DNA from: Cyanoderma ruficeps
Lineage: Eukaryota > Chordata > Aves > Passeriformes > Timaliidae
Direction of reading: 5' to 3'
DNA length: 64,000 nt
NCBI GenBank assembly: GCA_008694505.1
Contig: VZDJ01000090.1
Coordinates: 9,665,521 to 9,729,520, forward strand
Part shown: one piece after another, positions 22,437 through 33,690 of the stretch
How positions within the stretch are numbered: position 1 is the stretch's first letter
How the letters are laid out: each line of letters starts with the position of its first letter
Notes under the pieces: model-generated
Told to the model about the DNA's origin: nothing
What the model saw: the letters and a program-made list of their open reading frames with translations, nothing else
Databases searched by the model: none
Translations under genes and position numbers: made by a program

Positions 22437-23757
22437 AGAATACATATAGACCAATTGAAGCATGAACGTGGATTGTATTTAAACATATACAAAGAAGTGA
22501 CAGCTATTCATGGTTCAAGTATTAAGCAGATCATACTACCAGGTTTTCAAAGGATTTTAGACACAATTATCTCAAGCTAAAAAAAACCCACAAACTAATT
22601 TTGGCAACAGCCATGATAATAGGTCACCATGTTGTGTTCTGTTTGAAATATTTTTTTGTAAATGTCTGCACTGAAGATTTCTTTTTGTTTGCCTTTATGT
22701 AAATTTTTTACGTAGCTATTTTTATACACTGTAAGGCTTTGTTCTGGGAGTTGCTGTTAATCTGATGTATAGTGTAATGGTTTTATTTCAATTGTTTTTA
22801 TGACACCCTTTGAGCAGGTACATGTCTGATTCTGGTTGTTATCAGTGAAGCCTCTGCTTTGTAGCAAGTACCTAGAGTATAAGATTGTCTTAAAGGAAAA
22901 TGTCAAACTCCTTTTTCATTCTTTGAAATCATGGTAAAGCAGAAGGGTGACAGCTGTGACTAGAATGAACAAAATTGTTAATGAAAGTGAACATTTAAAA
23001 AACCATGCAAAGCTAAACAAGCTAGAAAGGGAATAAAGAGTTTCCCTGATGAAGTCTGGGTATTGAGTAAGGAACACTAGGAAAGATTCCAAGCCTACAT
23101 ACAGCTGGTGGCTGAAAAATCCTTTTCTTCTAAAGCAAGACACGCATTTTATTGATGGTTATCAGTCATTTTTCATGTTAGCATTAGGATAAGGAACTGG
23201 AATTCTGGATTAATTTTGATTCCTTTATGTTATTCGCTGCCTTAAAGTACTGTACCTTTTCTTCTTTTCAGAGAGATACCAGTCAGAATTGGAAAGTTTT
23301 TTTAAAAAATGCTCATATCAAAGCTGCATTTTTTCCCACAAAAATAGAATATATATATATATTTTTTGTGTGTTTTTGTTAACTATGCTACAGATATTGA
23401 ATGCACCTTGAGATAATTTTAGTGTTTTTAACTGGTACCTAATTTATCAAACAGTACATATAATTGTAACAATGAAATGTCTATGTATCTTTAGTTACAT
23501 TCAAGTTTGTAACTTTATAAACATGTTTTTTGCTTGAGGGAATTTTTAGAATGGTACTTGATAAGAAAAGGTTTTAGGGTGAATGGCCAATAGAAAGCTG
23601 TACTTAAGGGAGATAAGTTTCATCTTATCTGGAAAGTTAGTTTCTGGAAGAAGGTAACAGGCAGCTTTGATGAAGAGGAACAGTAGAAGTAAGCAGAACA
23701 TCAGGTTTCCATTTACAAATATCCAGGGAAAAAGTAAGTTTTTATAGACTGGTAGGC

Positions 23758-23787
23758 AAAAATAAATAAATAAATAAATAAATAAAT
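23758..23787 (+). repeat. (AAAT)n microsatellite in the ALCAM 3'UTR
   Basis: About seven uninterrupted AAAT units within the terminal exon. It is probably length-variable. Confidence 0.9.
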
Positions 23788-23907
23788 GAAAAAGATGGAC
23801 GTTAGGAAATGTATTTTGCCACTTTTGCATTATTTAGGGGGCAGAAAACACTGTTACTTGTAAATTTGTAAAATGTTAAATGTCTGGGCAGTAGTGACTG
23901 ATGTCTT

Positions 23908-23913
23908 AATAAA
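23908..23913 (+). promoter_or_regulatory. ALCAM: Candidate proximal polyadenylation signal, ALCAM
   Basis: AATAAA followed by AGCTTCCTGTAGTGCATTGG. Use of this site would give a 3'UTR about 800 nt shorter than the distal site. Confidence 0.45.
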
Positions 23914-24078
23914 AGCTTCCTGTAGTGCATTGGCATGGATTAAATACATAAGATGTCCTATAAACTCTATGCTGTATAAAATATTAGAGGGAAATCCTGT
24001 TATATGCCTCTAAACTTTAATTTGTTACTGTTTTATTTGGCAAAAAGAAAAAAAATTATAATCTTGGTCAATATTTAA

Positions 24079-24107
24079 ACCAAAGTAAAATGGGGGAAAA
24101 ACCAAAG
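24079..24107 (+). promoter_or_regulatory. Paired miR-9-5p-type seed matches in the ALCAM 3'UTR
   Basis: ACCAAAG occurs at 24079-24085 and again at 24101-24107, 22 nt apart start to start. It is complementary to the miR-9-5p seed (CUUUGGU). Both copies sit downstream of the first candidate polyadenylation signal. Function is inferred from sequence only. Confidence 0.5.
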
Positions 24108-24144
24108 TAATTTGTTTTGCATGGCTAAGCCATTCTGTTATCTC

Positions 24145-24152
24145 TGTAAATA
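24145..24152 (+). promoter_or_regulatory. Pumilio-type element in the ALCAM 3'UTR
   Basis: TGTAAATA matches the UGUANAUA consensus bound by PUM1/2. It lies in the block that resembles the human 3'UTR. Binding is inferred from the motif only. Confidence 0.4.
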
Positions 24153-24167
24153 TTGTGATTTTTTTCT

Positions 24168-24197
24168 TTTTAGAATTTTGTTAAAAAAATTCTAAAA
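24168..24197 (+). repeat. 12-bp stem, 6-nt loop inverted repeat in the ALCAM 3'UTR
   Basis: TTTTAGAATTTT (24168-24179) is followed by GTTAAA and then its reverse complement (24186-24197). The same pairing is present in the human 3'UTR as I remember it, with a slightly different loop. Confidence 0.6.
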
Positions 24198-24220
24198 TTT
24201 TTAAACACCTGTTTTTCCAA

Positions 24221-24226
24221 AATAAA
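24221..24226 (+). promoter_or_regulatory. ALCAM: Candidate middle polyadenylation signal, ALCAM
   Basis: AATAAA lies just after a predicted 12-bp hairpin (24168-24197). The surrounding block resembles the human 3'UTR as remembered, including an AATAAA-type hexamer at a similar place. Confidence 0.5.
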
Positions 24227-24741
24227 ACGTGAACACACAAAAAAGTTACTTTATATATAAATATATCTTTTTCTTTTGGTGCAAGAACACTGCCAAGCGA
24301 TACACGTTTTTTAAAAGAAAAAACAAATTCAGCGGGCATGACTCTGAATGGGAAAAGTTGTGCCAGAGTCCTGTCAAATAGTGTGCATCTATCACCTCTC
24401 TTTGTTTATAACACTACAAATAATTCTTAAATAGAGAGAGGAATCTTCCAAAGATAGGGAAAACTCCAAAGGGAAAGCATAGGGAAGGGCTGAAAATTTT
24501 CATATCACTGTCAGGGGAATATAGGGGCAAACGAGAAGAAAAAAAAAGTCCTTCAACTTTCACAGCGACAGAAAAAGGAACATAAACAACTCCTCGCCTT
24601 TTGGGATTCTGCTTGATCTCCTATGCACTTTAAATCGTCAGTCCGAGGAGCTGGGTTTTTCACTGCTCCAAGTTCACTATAGGCAAGTCTCAAGAACCAA
24701 GAGTGCAAAAGAATTAATGTTTCTATCCATGCCTAAACAAC

Positions 24742-24747
24742 AATAAA
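24742..24747 (+). promoter_or_regulatory. ALCAM: Candidate distal polyadenylation signal, ALCAM
   Basis: AATAAA is followed by a GT-rich stretch (GGCTTGTGTG at about 24765), a typical arrangement for cleavage. Similarity to the remembered end of the human transcript favours this as the main distal end. Confidence 0.55.
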
Positions 24748-24836
24748 ACTGAAGTATGTCTTCACTGGCTTGTGTGAAATCTCAGTTTACAAGAACACGT
24801 GTGAGCCCCAGGGAAGGCGCTTACCCAGAGCTCGAG

Positions 24837-24852
24837 CTGCTGCTGCTGCTGC
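24837..24852 (+). repeat. Short (CTG)n tract
   Basis: Five CTG/CTGC units, about 90 bases after the distal ALCAM polyadenylation signal. Confidence 0.8.
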
Positions 24853-25230
24853 CGCCTGTGGTCCTGCAAATACATCCCTGTAGAGTCTGGCTGGCAGGAA
24901 AAGTCATGGGGTGATGGGTGTGGGTTTGTGGAGCTTCTCCTGGGCCACAGCACCTGGGGACTACAAGCACTTGCTCAGAGAAAGGCACGATCTGGCACAC
25001 AAAAGCCTTGCCAAAAATCATGCAGGTCTCTGCCTGTGACCTGGACAAATAATTGCTCTAGCAGTGAATTTGGGGGGGCCTGTTCAAATCTGAGTGAGGA
25101 CACCACAGGAGTTTCACCTCAGTTTACTACACACAGGAGAAAAAACAAATCCCTGCTCACAAAGGGTTTAAAAGCAGTAAGGAGGCAGTAGAGGAGAGCC
25201 CATCCTCTTGCTTTGCAGTCAGGAAATAAT

Positions 25231-25248
25231 GTAATTAGTGTAATTAGT
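25231..25248 (+). repeat. Tandem GTAATTAGT pair
   Basis: Two exact 9-bp units, each with a TAATTA homeodomain-type core, about 480 bases past the ALCAM end. Confidence 0.6.
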
Positions 25249-27479
25249 AATAACTGTTCATGGCTGTGCAGGAAACTGCCACTGAGCTTGGAACAAACCA
25301 GTGGGTTTCAGTGGCAGTATCCTGCAAAAATACCCATGGGCTTCCCAAGCAACTCTGGGAGTGCTCTGAAGCAATAATATCACAGCTGTAGCTGTGCTGC
25401 AGTGGATGTGAGCCACAGAAACGTGATAATGGTGTGGCCATAGGTGAGGCCTTCTGGAAAGAAAGGAAAAAAAAGTACTTGGAGTCAACACTATAAAAGG
25501 AAAAGCATCAGGGACATTTTGTGCTGGTTCTGAGTCCTACAGACCAGCCTCTGCTTGAGGGCTTTACTGCTCCTCCAGCTGCTGTGCTGCTGGGGCCAGC
25601 AGCTGATCAGAGCCCAAGCAAGGGACAGTGCTGAGCTGGGAAACAAACCATCCACACCTCATTGTCTGGTTATTTGCCAGGCTTTGCCAGCATCAACCCA
25701 AATGGTTTAGGCAATATGTTACACCTTCTCCTGGACACTGAGTTTTCATCCTGTCACATTCTGGAAAAAATACACAAATAAGTAACACTAAATTCTATGT
25801 AGGTCATTATTTGAACAGTATGAGAGACTAATGTGAGTTTTATCCATATTGGTACCAGCACACAAGAACATACAAACAATGAATAAATCTAAATTTGTTG
25901 GTTTGGTGTTTTTTTAATGATAAATTTTGTCAGGGAACATCCGATATTCACCTAATATCCTTAGCTGCTGGCTGTTGCAGTGAAATCTGATTTACTTGTA
26001 GTACCACATGTAGCTGGATACCTTCCTGTTGACTTCATATTTAGACAGCCATATGTCTGTAATTATCTCAGCTAAGATTAAGCAGTGACATGTGAAATGA
26101 GATCATGACCTCCTGTGTCAACCACATCTGTGCAAATGTTTTCTGGGTTTCCTTTTGACAAGAATGCATCTGCATTCTGGTGTCTGTTTCCAAGAATTGC
26201 CCAATACAGCATTTTCAGGCAGGTTTCTCCTCCAGGCAGAAGGAGCCAGAGGAACTACAGGAGGTACATAACTTCCAGTTATGTGCTTCTAACCCCTGAA
26301 GGGCTCCCAAGCTCTTCTGGAAAAGAATAACATCCTCAAGCTGGCATAATTCAGTGCAGAGCAAGGCTCACTTCAACCCTCTGTCCTGGTAGTCAGCCTG
26401 GGAGGGAGGGCATTGTAGGAAGGGAGGCAGGCAGGCTACAAACAAACCAAGCATCCAAACCCCCACATACATACACCCCTTGCCTGTATGCACTTCATGT
26501 GTAATGCAGCTCACACGCTCAGTAAAGATTTGCTGCATTTCAAGTTATTAGGGGAATCAGAAACTAAGCCTATTACTTATGATCAAATTATGTCAAAGTC
26601 AATTTCTAAAATAAGACTAACTCCATCCACCCAGCCACTCACAAGTCTTAAAATGTCTTGTAATTCATACATTTTTCTCATTTACATTCTAAATAGAGAC
26701 ATTTACTCTGTTAGTAGCAAGGCATTCGCTTTGATGTAGTAATGAATTTCAGCTTGAAAAGGTAGAGGCTGAGAAATTATTAGGAAATTTTGTTTCTTAG
26801 TGAGAAAACAGTAATGCAGCTCTGCCATCACTCTCCCCCCACCCTGTTTCCCCCCAGATGTTCTGCCTCTTCTCTTGCCTCACCTGGTGTTACAGCCAAG
26901 GCCTCTCCCAGAGTCTGTTCCTGTGCTGGTGCTCATTGCCACATCTCCTGTCCAGCACGGATTGATTCCCTGCTGCCCTCGCCATCAGTTCTTCATTTGC
27001 AGGACACCCAGTAAATACCAGCAGTTTCACAGTCTATTTCGTGTCTGTAAGTTGTGTTAAACAGGAAAAAAGATAGAAACATACCAAGCTTCCTATGCTT
27101 GGGCAGCTTCCATGTGTTCACATCTATAGTTCTGGAGTCCCCTGGAGCTTCCCAGTTTTGGGAAAATTGCACAGAAATCTAACCCGTACTCTAAAGGATC
27201 AACTGTAATACCCTAACATATCCATGCACACCATTGTGCCTTTTTTTTCTAATCTAACCCTTTCCCTGTCACTCATAGCATTAGAAATAAATAAATATCA
27301 TTAGGTACTGAAATGCCAGCACAAGTCTCAAGATTAAGAGTATGATCTTTTTTCCTGTATTCAGACCACATAGATGTGATGCAAGATTTATTGCATGAGA
27401 CCCAGCCCTAGACTTGAGAGAGCAGAGGAAAGGAAGGAACATCCTATTGCTCTAAAAAGTAACAAATCATATTTAAATA

Positions 27480-27564
27480 TAGTGACTTCCAGCTATTTAG
27501 TTTCTATAAGTTTATATAGTTTTCTATAAGTTTCTATAGTTTTAGTGACTTCCAGCTATTTAGT
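27480..27564 (+). repeat. Local duplication with exact 22-bp ends
   Basis: The segment starting TAGTGACTTCCAGCTATTTA occurs at 27480-27501 and 27543-27564, 63 bp apart. TTCTATAAGTTT-type repeats lie between them. Confidence 0.8.
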
Positions 27565-30500
27565 AGTAAAAAGGAGTCCTACTTTCAATACAAACCCATG
27601 TTCAATTTCACTCATATATATTCTACAATATAAGAATAGAGTAATGATAGAATTACATGGAATATAGTAATAGAGAAATAATTATATAATAAGTCATATA
27701 ACAAAGCTCATATTAAAAGAGAGCAACTGCAAATCCAGAACAATGCTTCCCTCAGAACAAACTCACATCATCCTAAACCATTCTCCCCCCTGCCCCTTGA
27801 GATTCTCACCAGATAAGTGACTGAATGGGCACATCTCTGATATCAGTTTGTTTTCTCCAGGGCTAGAAAGCAACTACACATTCAGGCTGTGTTGTAAGTG
27901 TTCAATCATGTCTATAAAACAGATGAAGAGTTTTCATTAATATCTGCATCTGTCACAAGAAGAGCTATTCTAGCATGGACAACAGAATACATTTAAAAGG
28001 AAGAACATATAATTGAATCTAAATTCAGGAAATGAAATTAATTGAAGACTCAAATAAAACCCTCATATAGACAAAATATTTTCACAAATTCGATTTTGTT
28101 CATGTTGATATAAAAGCTTTCTCTGGTTTTATTACTCCAAATATAGAAAGATAACACTCATTTCTATGAATTTAGGGAAGTAAATACACACAACAAGCAC
28201 AGCTGGCTAAAGTGAGTGCACTTACTAAACAGAAAGGGACAGGATATGGAAATCAGCTCAGACAGACTTTCTGATAAAATTAAAGCTAGCAAGATTAGCA
28301 GTGTGTGGAATACTCAGGCTTCTGTCTCTTGTCAAGTGTAGTATCTATTCTAGAGTCTTTCTACCCCCACACTCAGTGTACTTGAAATATTCCACAGTGC
28401 AGTGCAGTCCAGGTTTGCTGTTTCTCTTCTGCACAGCACTGCATCCCAGATTTCCCTAATGCAAACCACATCAGGAACAACAGTGGAAAAGCAGAGTTGT
28501 TTTCAATGAAATTTTTACACATATTCAAGGCAGGGATAAGAAGCACAAGTTTGGCAACAAAAGTCGTTAGTAGTCAGAAGCTCTTTAGAAAGTTGTATTT
28601 GTGGACCAACTCTTCTCACTCTGCCTCTGACTGAAAGATCAATAGTTTGGTCCTTCAAAAAGGGGTGTGAGAGAGAAGGGAAGAGTGAAACAGCCAGTAA
28701 ATAGGAGCATAACTCACTAAAAGTTACCTTAAATGAAAGCTAAATACTTTTCCAGGTGCAAATCTTCAAATATGAAAAAGCAAAAAAAAGAATCTGAGGT
28801 GGGAATGTTGGAGCACTGCTCCATCCTAATGTGCTTTCTGCTGCTCTCACTGGAGCACTTATTCAAACATTTGCTCTCTCCTCATTATGTGTATGTTTCC
28901 CTGCACTTACATGAGCTAAAATAGCTATCACCAAGACAGGTAACAGCTATCACCAAGAAGGGATCTGGGGCTCAAGGCAGTCAGGGCAATCCTTTACGAA
29001 GCTGCTACCCTTAGTGGTCATCTCTAGCTCTAATAGAGGAAGCCACCAAATCTCTGCATCTAACTCCAGAGAGGGAGCAGCCAACAGTATTGGGCAGAGG
29101 TAAATTGAACAATTAACAAATCCATCTAATTCCAGTTGCAGCAAGATGGAAATGCTGAAAGGAACTTCAACCATTACAGAAGGTGTGCAGAGAGTTGGCA
29201 CCAAGCAGGCTGCATTTGCTCCCAGAGTTTTAAGGAAGGTCTAATTGGCTGAACCAGCAGCAGAAGGTTGAGCAGGACTGGCTGAAGCACTAAGGCAGCT
29301 TCAACATAGCAGCAGGTACCAAGAGAACTTTTTAAACATCTGCATTTCTTCAATCAGTATAATTCAGCTCAGAGATAAACTGAGAAGAAAGAAAAAACTT
29401 CTGTGGAACTAATTAGGCTGGACAGAATGAGAATCTTCAACTCTAAGAGACAGAGTAAACCCAAATAGCTCAGCTTCCTCAATATACATAATGCTGCCTT
29501 TATTATAATAATTCCACCTTCAGTGCAAAAACATTTGCATAAATTTACATGAGGAAAAGCATTCAACTGCATTTCAAGGTATTATTAACCAATAACCCTC
29601 TCAAATGGTGTTTTAATGTGCTCAGTTCTTTCATCCAACTAGATCTTGACACAAAATATGACTGTAATAAGTAATCCAGCATAAAAATGCATTGCTCAGC
29701 ATTCCTAATAAATCCACTTGAAATATGAGGCGTGGCCATTTGTTGCTGGCTGGGCACAGGGCAGAGACATGGCCAAAGAAACAGTGATCGTGGCTGTGGT
29801 AAACAGCAAAGGTGACAGAATTTCTAAGGGGGAAAACAGCTTCTGCTTCCACCATCCTGAAAAGAATTTTGGTGTGAACGTATCCCAAGTAGCACCCCCA
29901 TTTTGTACTACTGATGCTCATCTACATGGGGAAAGCTCTAAATTCTGGCTAATGCACAAACTTGTGCATCAGGACAGAGGCAGAGAGAGAGAAACTGTCA
30001 GGCACCAAGGAACCAAGACAGAACCTATAATGAAATTACTCATAAGGCATTAAAGCTGACCCAAAATCATTAGAAAACAGTCAAAGGAAATTAAATCAGG
30101 AATGAGAATTTTCCCCAAAAGAAACTAATATTTCACAGGGCGAAGAAATAAAAGACTTAGAAAAAAATGAATGAACCAAACCATCCTGTCTGCAATGGCA
30201 GTCACTAAATACTCAGAGAGATTTGAAAAGCTGATTATAACATTCCAAACAAAAATTTGCTAAACCCTCTGTTCCAAAACAAGAACCATAAGGTGAAACT
30301 AACTGAACCAAAAATATGTACAGGCATATTTGAGAGATGGAGACGATTTTGACCATGTAGGAACTAATGAGCTAAAAATGGGAATAAAAGAGCTTTTAAC
30401 ATTAAATACATCACCTTAAGGATTGCAGAGTACTATGGAAGACAGTCTAAGTGGAAGAGCAACCAGACTGATGTTTAACATGTTTACCCCACTTTCTTAG

Positions 30501-33439
30501 CACTTTGGATTCCATGGAGACACAGCCATGCAAATCCAGTTTCAGAAGAATCACATACTGTGCTGTTGCCTCAGGGTCTGACTCTCCTCCTCTATATTGC
30601 AGGCTTGAGATAGAACTGATAGGGACTGTAATTCTTACTGATTAATCAACATAATTCTAATAAATATTAAAACAGTTTAATTAACTAATAAACAGACAAT
30701 TGTTTCCAATTTACATTAGCTGGCTTGCTATTACACACAGCTACAAATCTACCATTTATCAATGCTAAATCCTATTAATTACACACACACCTACTACTGA
30801 AATACAAGTCACCCTCTCTCCCCACAGCATTTAACAATAAGGTGCAAGTTGTCCCTCTTGGCTCTGCCCTCCTACACCAGTCCTTTCCAAAGCAGGCCTG
30901 GCTGGCAAGCGAGCAGATTGTCCCAAGGGTTCCCTCTGGCATCCTGGTGGCCAGTGGGACAGCTACACTAACATCTGTAAAAGCTCTTTTCCAGCTCTTA
31001 CAGCTAGAAAATCTGCCCTCCTTCAGTTTTTACCTGAATTTTATCTTACTTTCCATTTCTCCACTTCTGAGTCTTTCTGGTTCACTTGTACCTCCTTTTC
31101 TCTAGCCACTCCCCTCCCAAATTAATGTTTTTCTGATTACTGCTTCTCCACATCTGTACCCAAATTCAGATCAGTAACAGTAATGAAGCAATCTCAGCTT
31201 TACTAATACAGTTCCCTAACTGGGGGGGATCTGGCAGGACAAACTCCCCTACAGCTGCCTGGTTATTTTTAGCTTACCTGTCCTCTAATACAAATCATTC
31301 AGCCTTGATACCACTACCTGGACCCAGTTAAGTACAAGCATTTCCCTGTCATCTGCATGAGGAGTGTGCATGTGACAGCAACTTGTCACTCTGTTTCTGT
31401 TCACATCGTTGCCATCCTGCTCTCTCTTAGCTGATGCATTGCAGTGCATTGCCCTTGGTGTGTCCTTCAGACAATCTACAGCTTTCCTGCAGGCACATTA
31501 GAATCCAAGACCTGGCATTCCAGCAGGGCACCTGCTCCCCCACCCAGGTTAACTCCAAGCGATCTGAGGGAAGAAAAAATCCATAGAAGTTATGCCAAAA
31601 TGAATCATTTGTGTAGAAGACAGAGGTAACCTGGCTATAACAGAACAGAAGCTGTCTTTATTTAAATCCACAGTGCTGCTGAAGTTAGATGTAGAAGAAA
31701 CATTGCTTTGTTCCCATCCCCTCACCCCCCAAGTAAAGTTGAAGAGCATTGTTAATGATGGTGGTGACGATGGCAGCAGAGCAAAGCACTGCTTGGAGAC
31801 AGCATCCAAAAAGTGTCCCCAGTGCCTGAAGTAACAAGCAGAAGCAAATCTTGCTGCTCTGGGCTGACAGCAATGTGCACCCCCCACACTGCTGGTGCCT
31901 GAGGTAGAGAGAGTAAGCATTCTCCAAGGGAACAATTGTCCTGCTCCTGCATATCTGAGGCAGGGGAGCATTTTAGGCACAATGTAAAACACCAGACAGA
32001 GCTTTAATGGGGGTCTGACTGTAGACAGTTAACTTCATTAGCCACAAAGATCAAGCAATCACCACAGATACCCCTCAGATACCGTTCTGATCCCTAATCA
32101 TTCTTGACAGCAGGTGGAATTTTGTGTGTTGAATCAGGAGTCTGTCTTCCCTCACGTCAGAGATCATTTCCTCCCAGTACAGCCTCGGTGCCTGGAGAAC
32201 ACGGCAGCATTAATAGGTTTCATTTCCCCCTACTGATGCTGAACAGCCTATGATTAATCACACTGTCACTGGAACCTATCCTGATGAGAAAAGTAGGCTA
32301 AGCATTATTTATATTTCTAAATGTTAGGCATTTACAATATGGTTTTAACAGTCGGTACCCTGATTTTCTGTGACACTGCAATGGTTTAGTCTGTGAAGAT
32401 CTGCTGGGAGATCATTTCTCGGAGCTGGGTGAAAGTAGCCAGGTTTAATAAAATATTGCAATAAAAATTTACAAGAATTATTTTCTCCTTTTAAAATCTG
32501 TTCGCAGTGAGAACCCAAATGCCATTACCATTCCAGGTCACATCATGTTGGCAGCTTCTCCTTGCATGCAATGAGCCCACTCACAAGGTGTGGGTGACAT
32601 TATCTCAATGCTTTCCAACAAAAAGGGTCAATTGTCAGAATTGTTCAGAACTTTTTCAGTGCTGAACTGGACTATTCTGCAAATAAAGCCTTGTACAGCA
32701 GTCAGTCCAGGGCCCCTCAGCAGGACACCTGCCCTTCCAGCTGGTCACCTCAGGCAAACGACAGCGACCTACTGGTATTTTCCCAACAGGCAGATTTTAC
32801 CTCATTCATTAAAGACAGATTTCCCTACTCCCTTATTATCATTGTTTATTGTAACTAAATGATTTGGTAGCCTTCTGCTTGGCTTTTTACAAAGTCTCAG
32901 TGCATATCCTTGTGATACTTAGCAACTGCTCAAAGCCCGGTGTCCTGGTCAGAACCTCATGAGGAAGTCAGACACTATAATTCTATTAACAGTTCCTTAT
33001 TGAAAGCAGAACATCAGACTCAAGCTAATCTGTTCTGTTGACACAACAAGCTTCAAACTCCTGGCTTGCTCTTTCCTAATCAGAAGCCTAATCAAATTTT
33101 ACTTGTTAATATGATCTGATTATTAACTGGCCCAGAAAGGAAACATTTTTCTCCCCTACTTATTCAAGCCAGGACCCTCCTGGCCTCACTGACTAAATCC
33201 AGACACTGGCAACTGGTGGTACAGACCTACCATGTTGTTTTGCTGGGCTTGGGCTTTGTCGCCTCTGAAATAAAGGGTAAGACCAACCATGAATGAGGGA
33301 AAAGCCCAGGAAACATCATGCTTGTGGAAAGGCAAGGGCACCTCCACAGATGGCACTCTGAGCATCTCCCACATCAGTCCCGATGTGTGATGGAGCTCCA
33401 GGCTCCCCTCACCCCTGCTTGTGTGCTGGATCACAGCCT

Positions 33440-33690
33440 GCTCCTGCTGACCCTCTGCCGTGGACAGGTCTGTCGCTGCTGGCAGCTGTTCCCGAGTGCC
33501 AGATGTGCTTCCCCCGCCCCACTGCCCGTCCCTGCACTGCGGCGCACCGGAGGGCAGGCAGCCCAGCTTCGCCCAATCCCGCCCTTCGGCACTGCTCCGG
33601 CACCCAGGAGATGGCCGGGGGCAGGGACAAGGAGGAAGCCTTGTACACAGAGGCTTTGGTGGGAAGATGGGAGGGAACGCCTCATCAGAC
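33440..33690. other. Intergenic CpG-rich patch
   Basis: About 12 CpG fall between 33457 and 33620, in roughly 65% GC sequence with CCCCGCCCC- and CCGCCC-type boxes. The flanks are AT-rich and CpG-poor. Several overlapping open frames on both strands (up to 178 codons, - strand 33186-33722) are a by-product of composition or part of an unknown transcript. No homology was recognised. Confidence 0.5.

Larger units (their letters stand above)
22437..24765 (+). other. ALCAM: ALCAM terminal exon, 3' untranslated region only
   Basis: The acceptor ATTTTCAG precedes AGAATACATATAGACCAATT, which matches the human ALCAM 3'UTR as I remember it. Two long stretches, 22440-22850 and 24060-24240, look nearly colinear with the human 3'UTR, for example TACGTAGCTATTTTTATAC near 22710. 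The intron between the stop-codon exon and this exon is 20848-22436. Because it lies within 27 nt of the stop codon, it should not trigger nonsense-mediated decay. The 3' end is placed by the AATAAA at 24742 and is approximate. An (AAAT)n tract interrupts the exon at 23758-23787. Confidence 0.85.
24770..33430. other. Intergenic sequence, proximal to ALCAM
   Basis: It contains a short (CTG)n tract (about 24837-24852), a duplicated GTAATTAGT (25231-25248), an imperfect local duplication (27480-27564) and AT-rich tracts near 27600-27720. A 22-bp imperfect tandem repeat lies at 28923-28958. Open frames of up to about 147 codons occur but overlap in several frames and resemble no family I know. 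Confidence 0.7.

Noticed and set aside
23546..23830. 94-codon - strand frame within the ALCAM 3'UTR
   Set aside because: It is antisense to a 3'UTR block and partly made of the AAAT repeat. No evidence of an antisense gene.
29718..30053. 111-codon + strand frame
   Set aside because: It partly overlaps - strand frames and shows no domain, splice signal or repeat identity.
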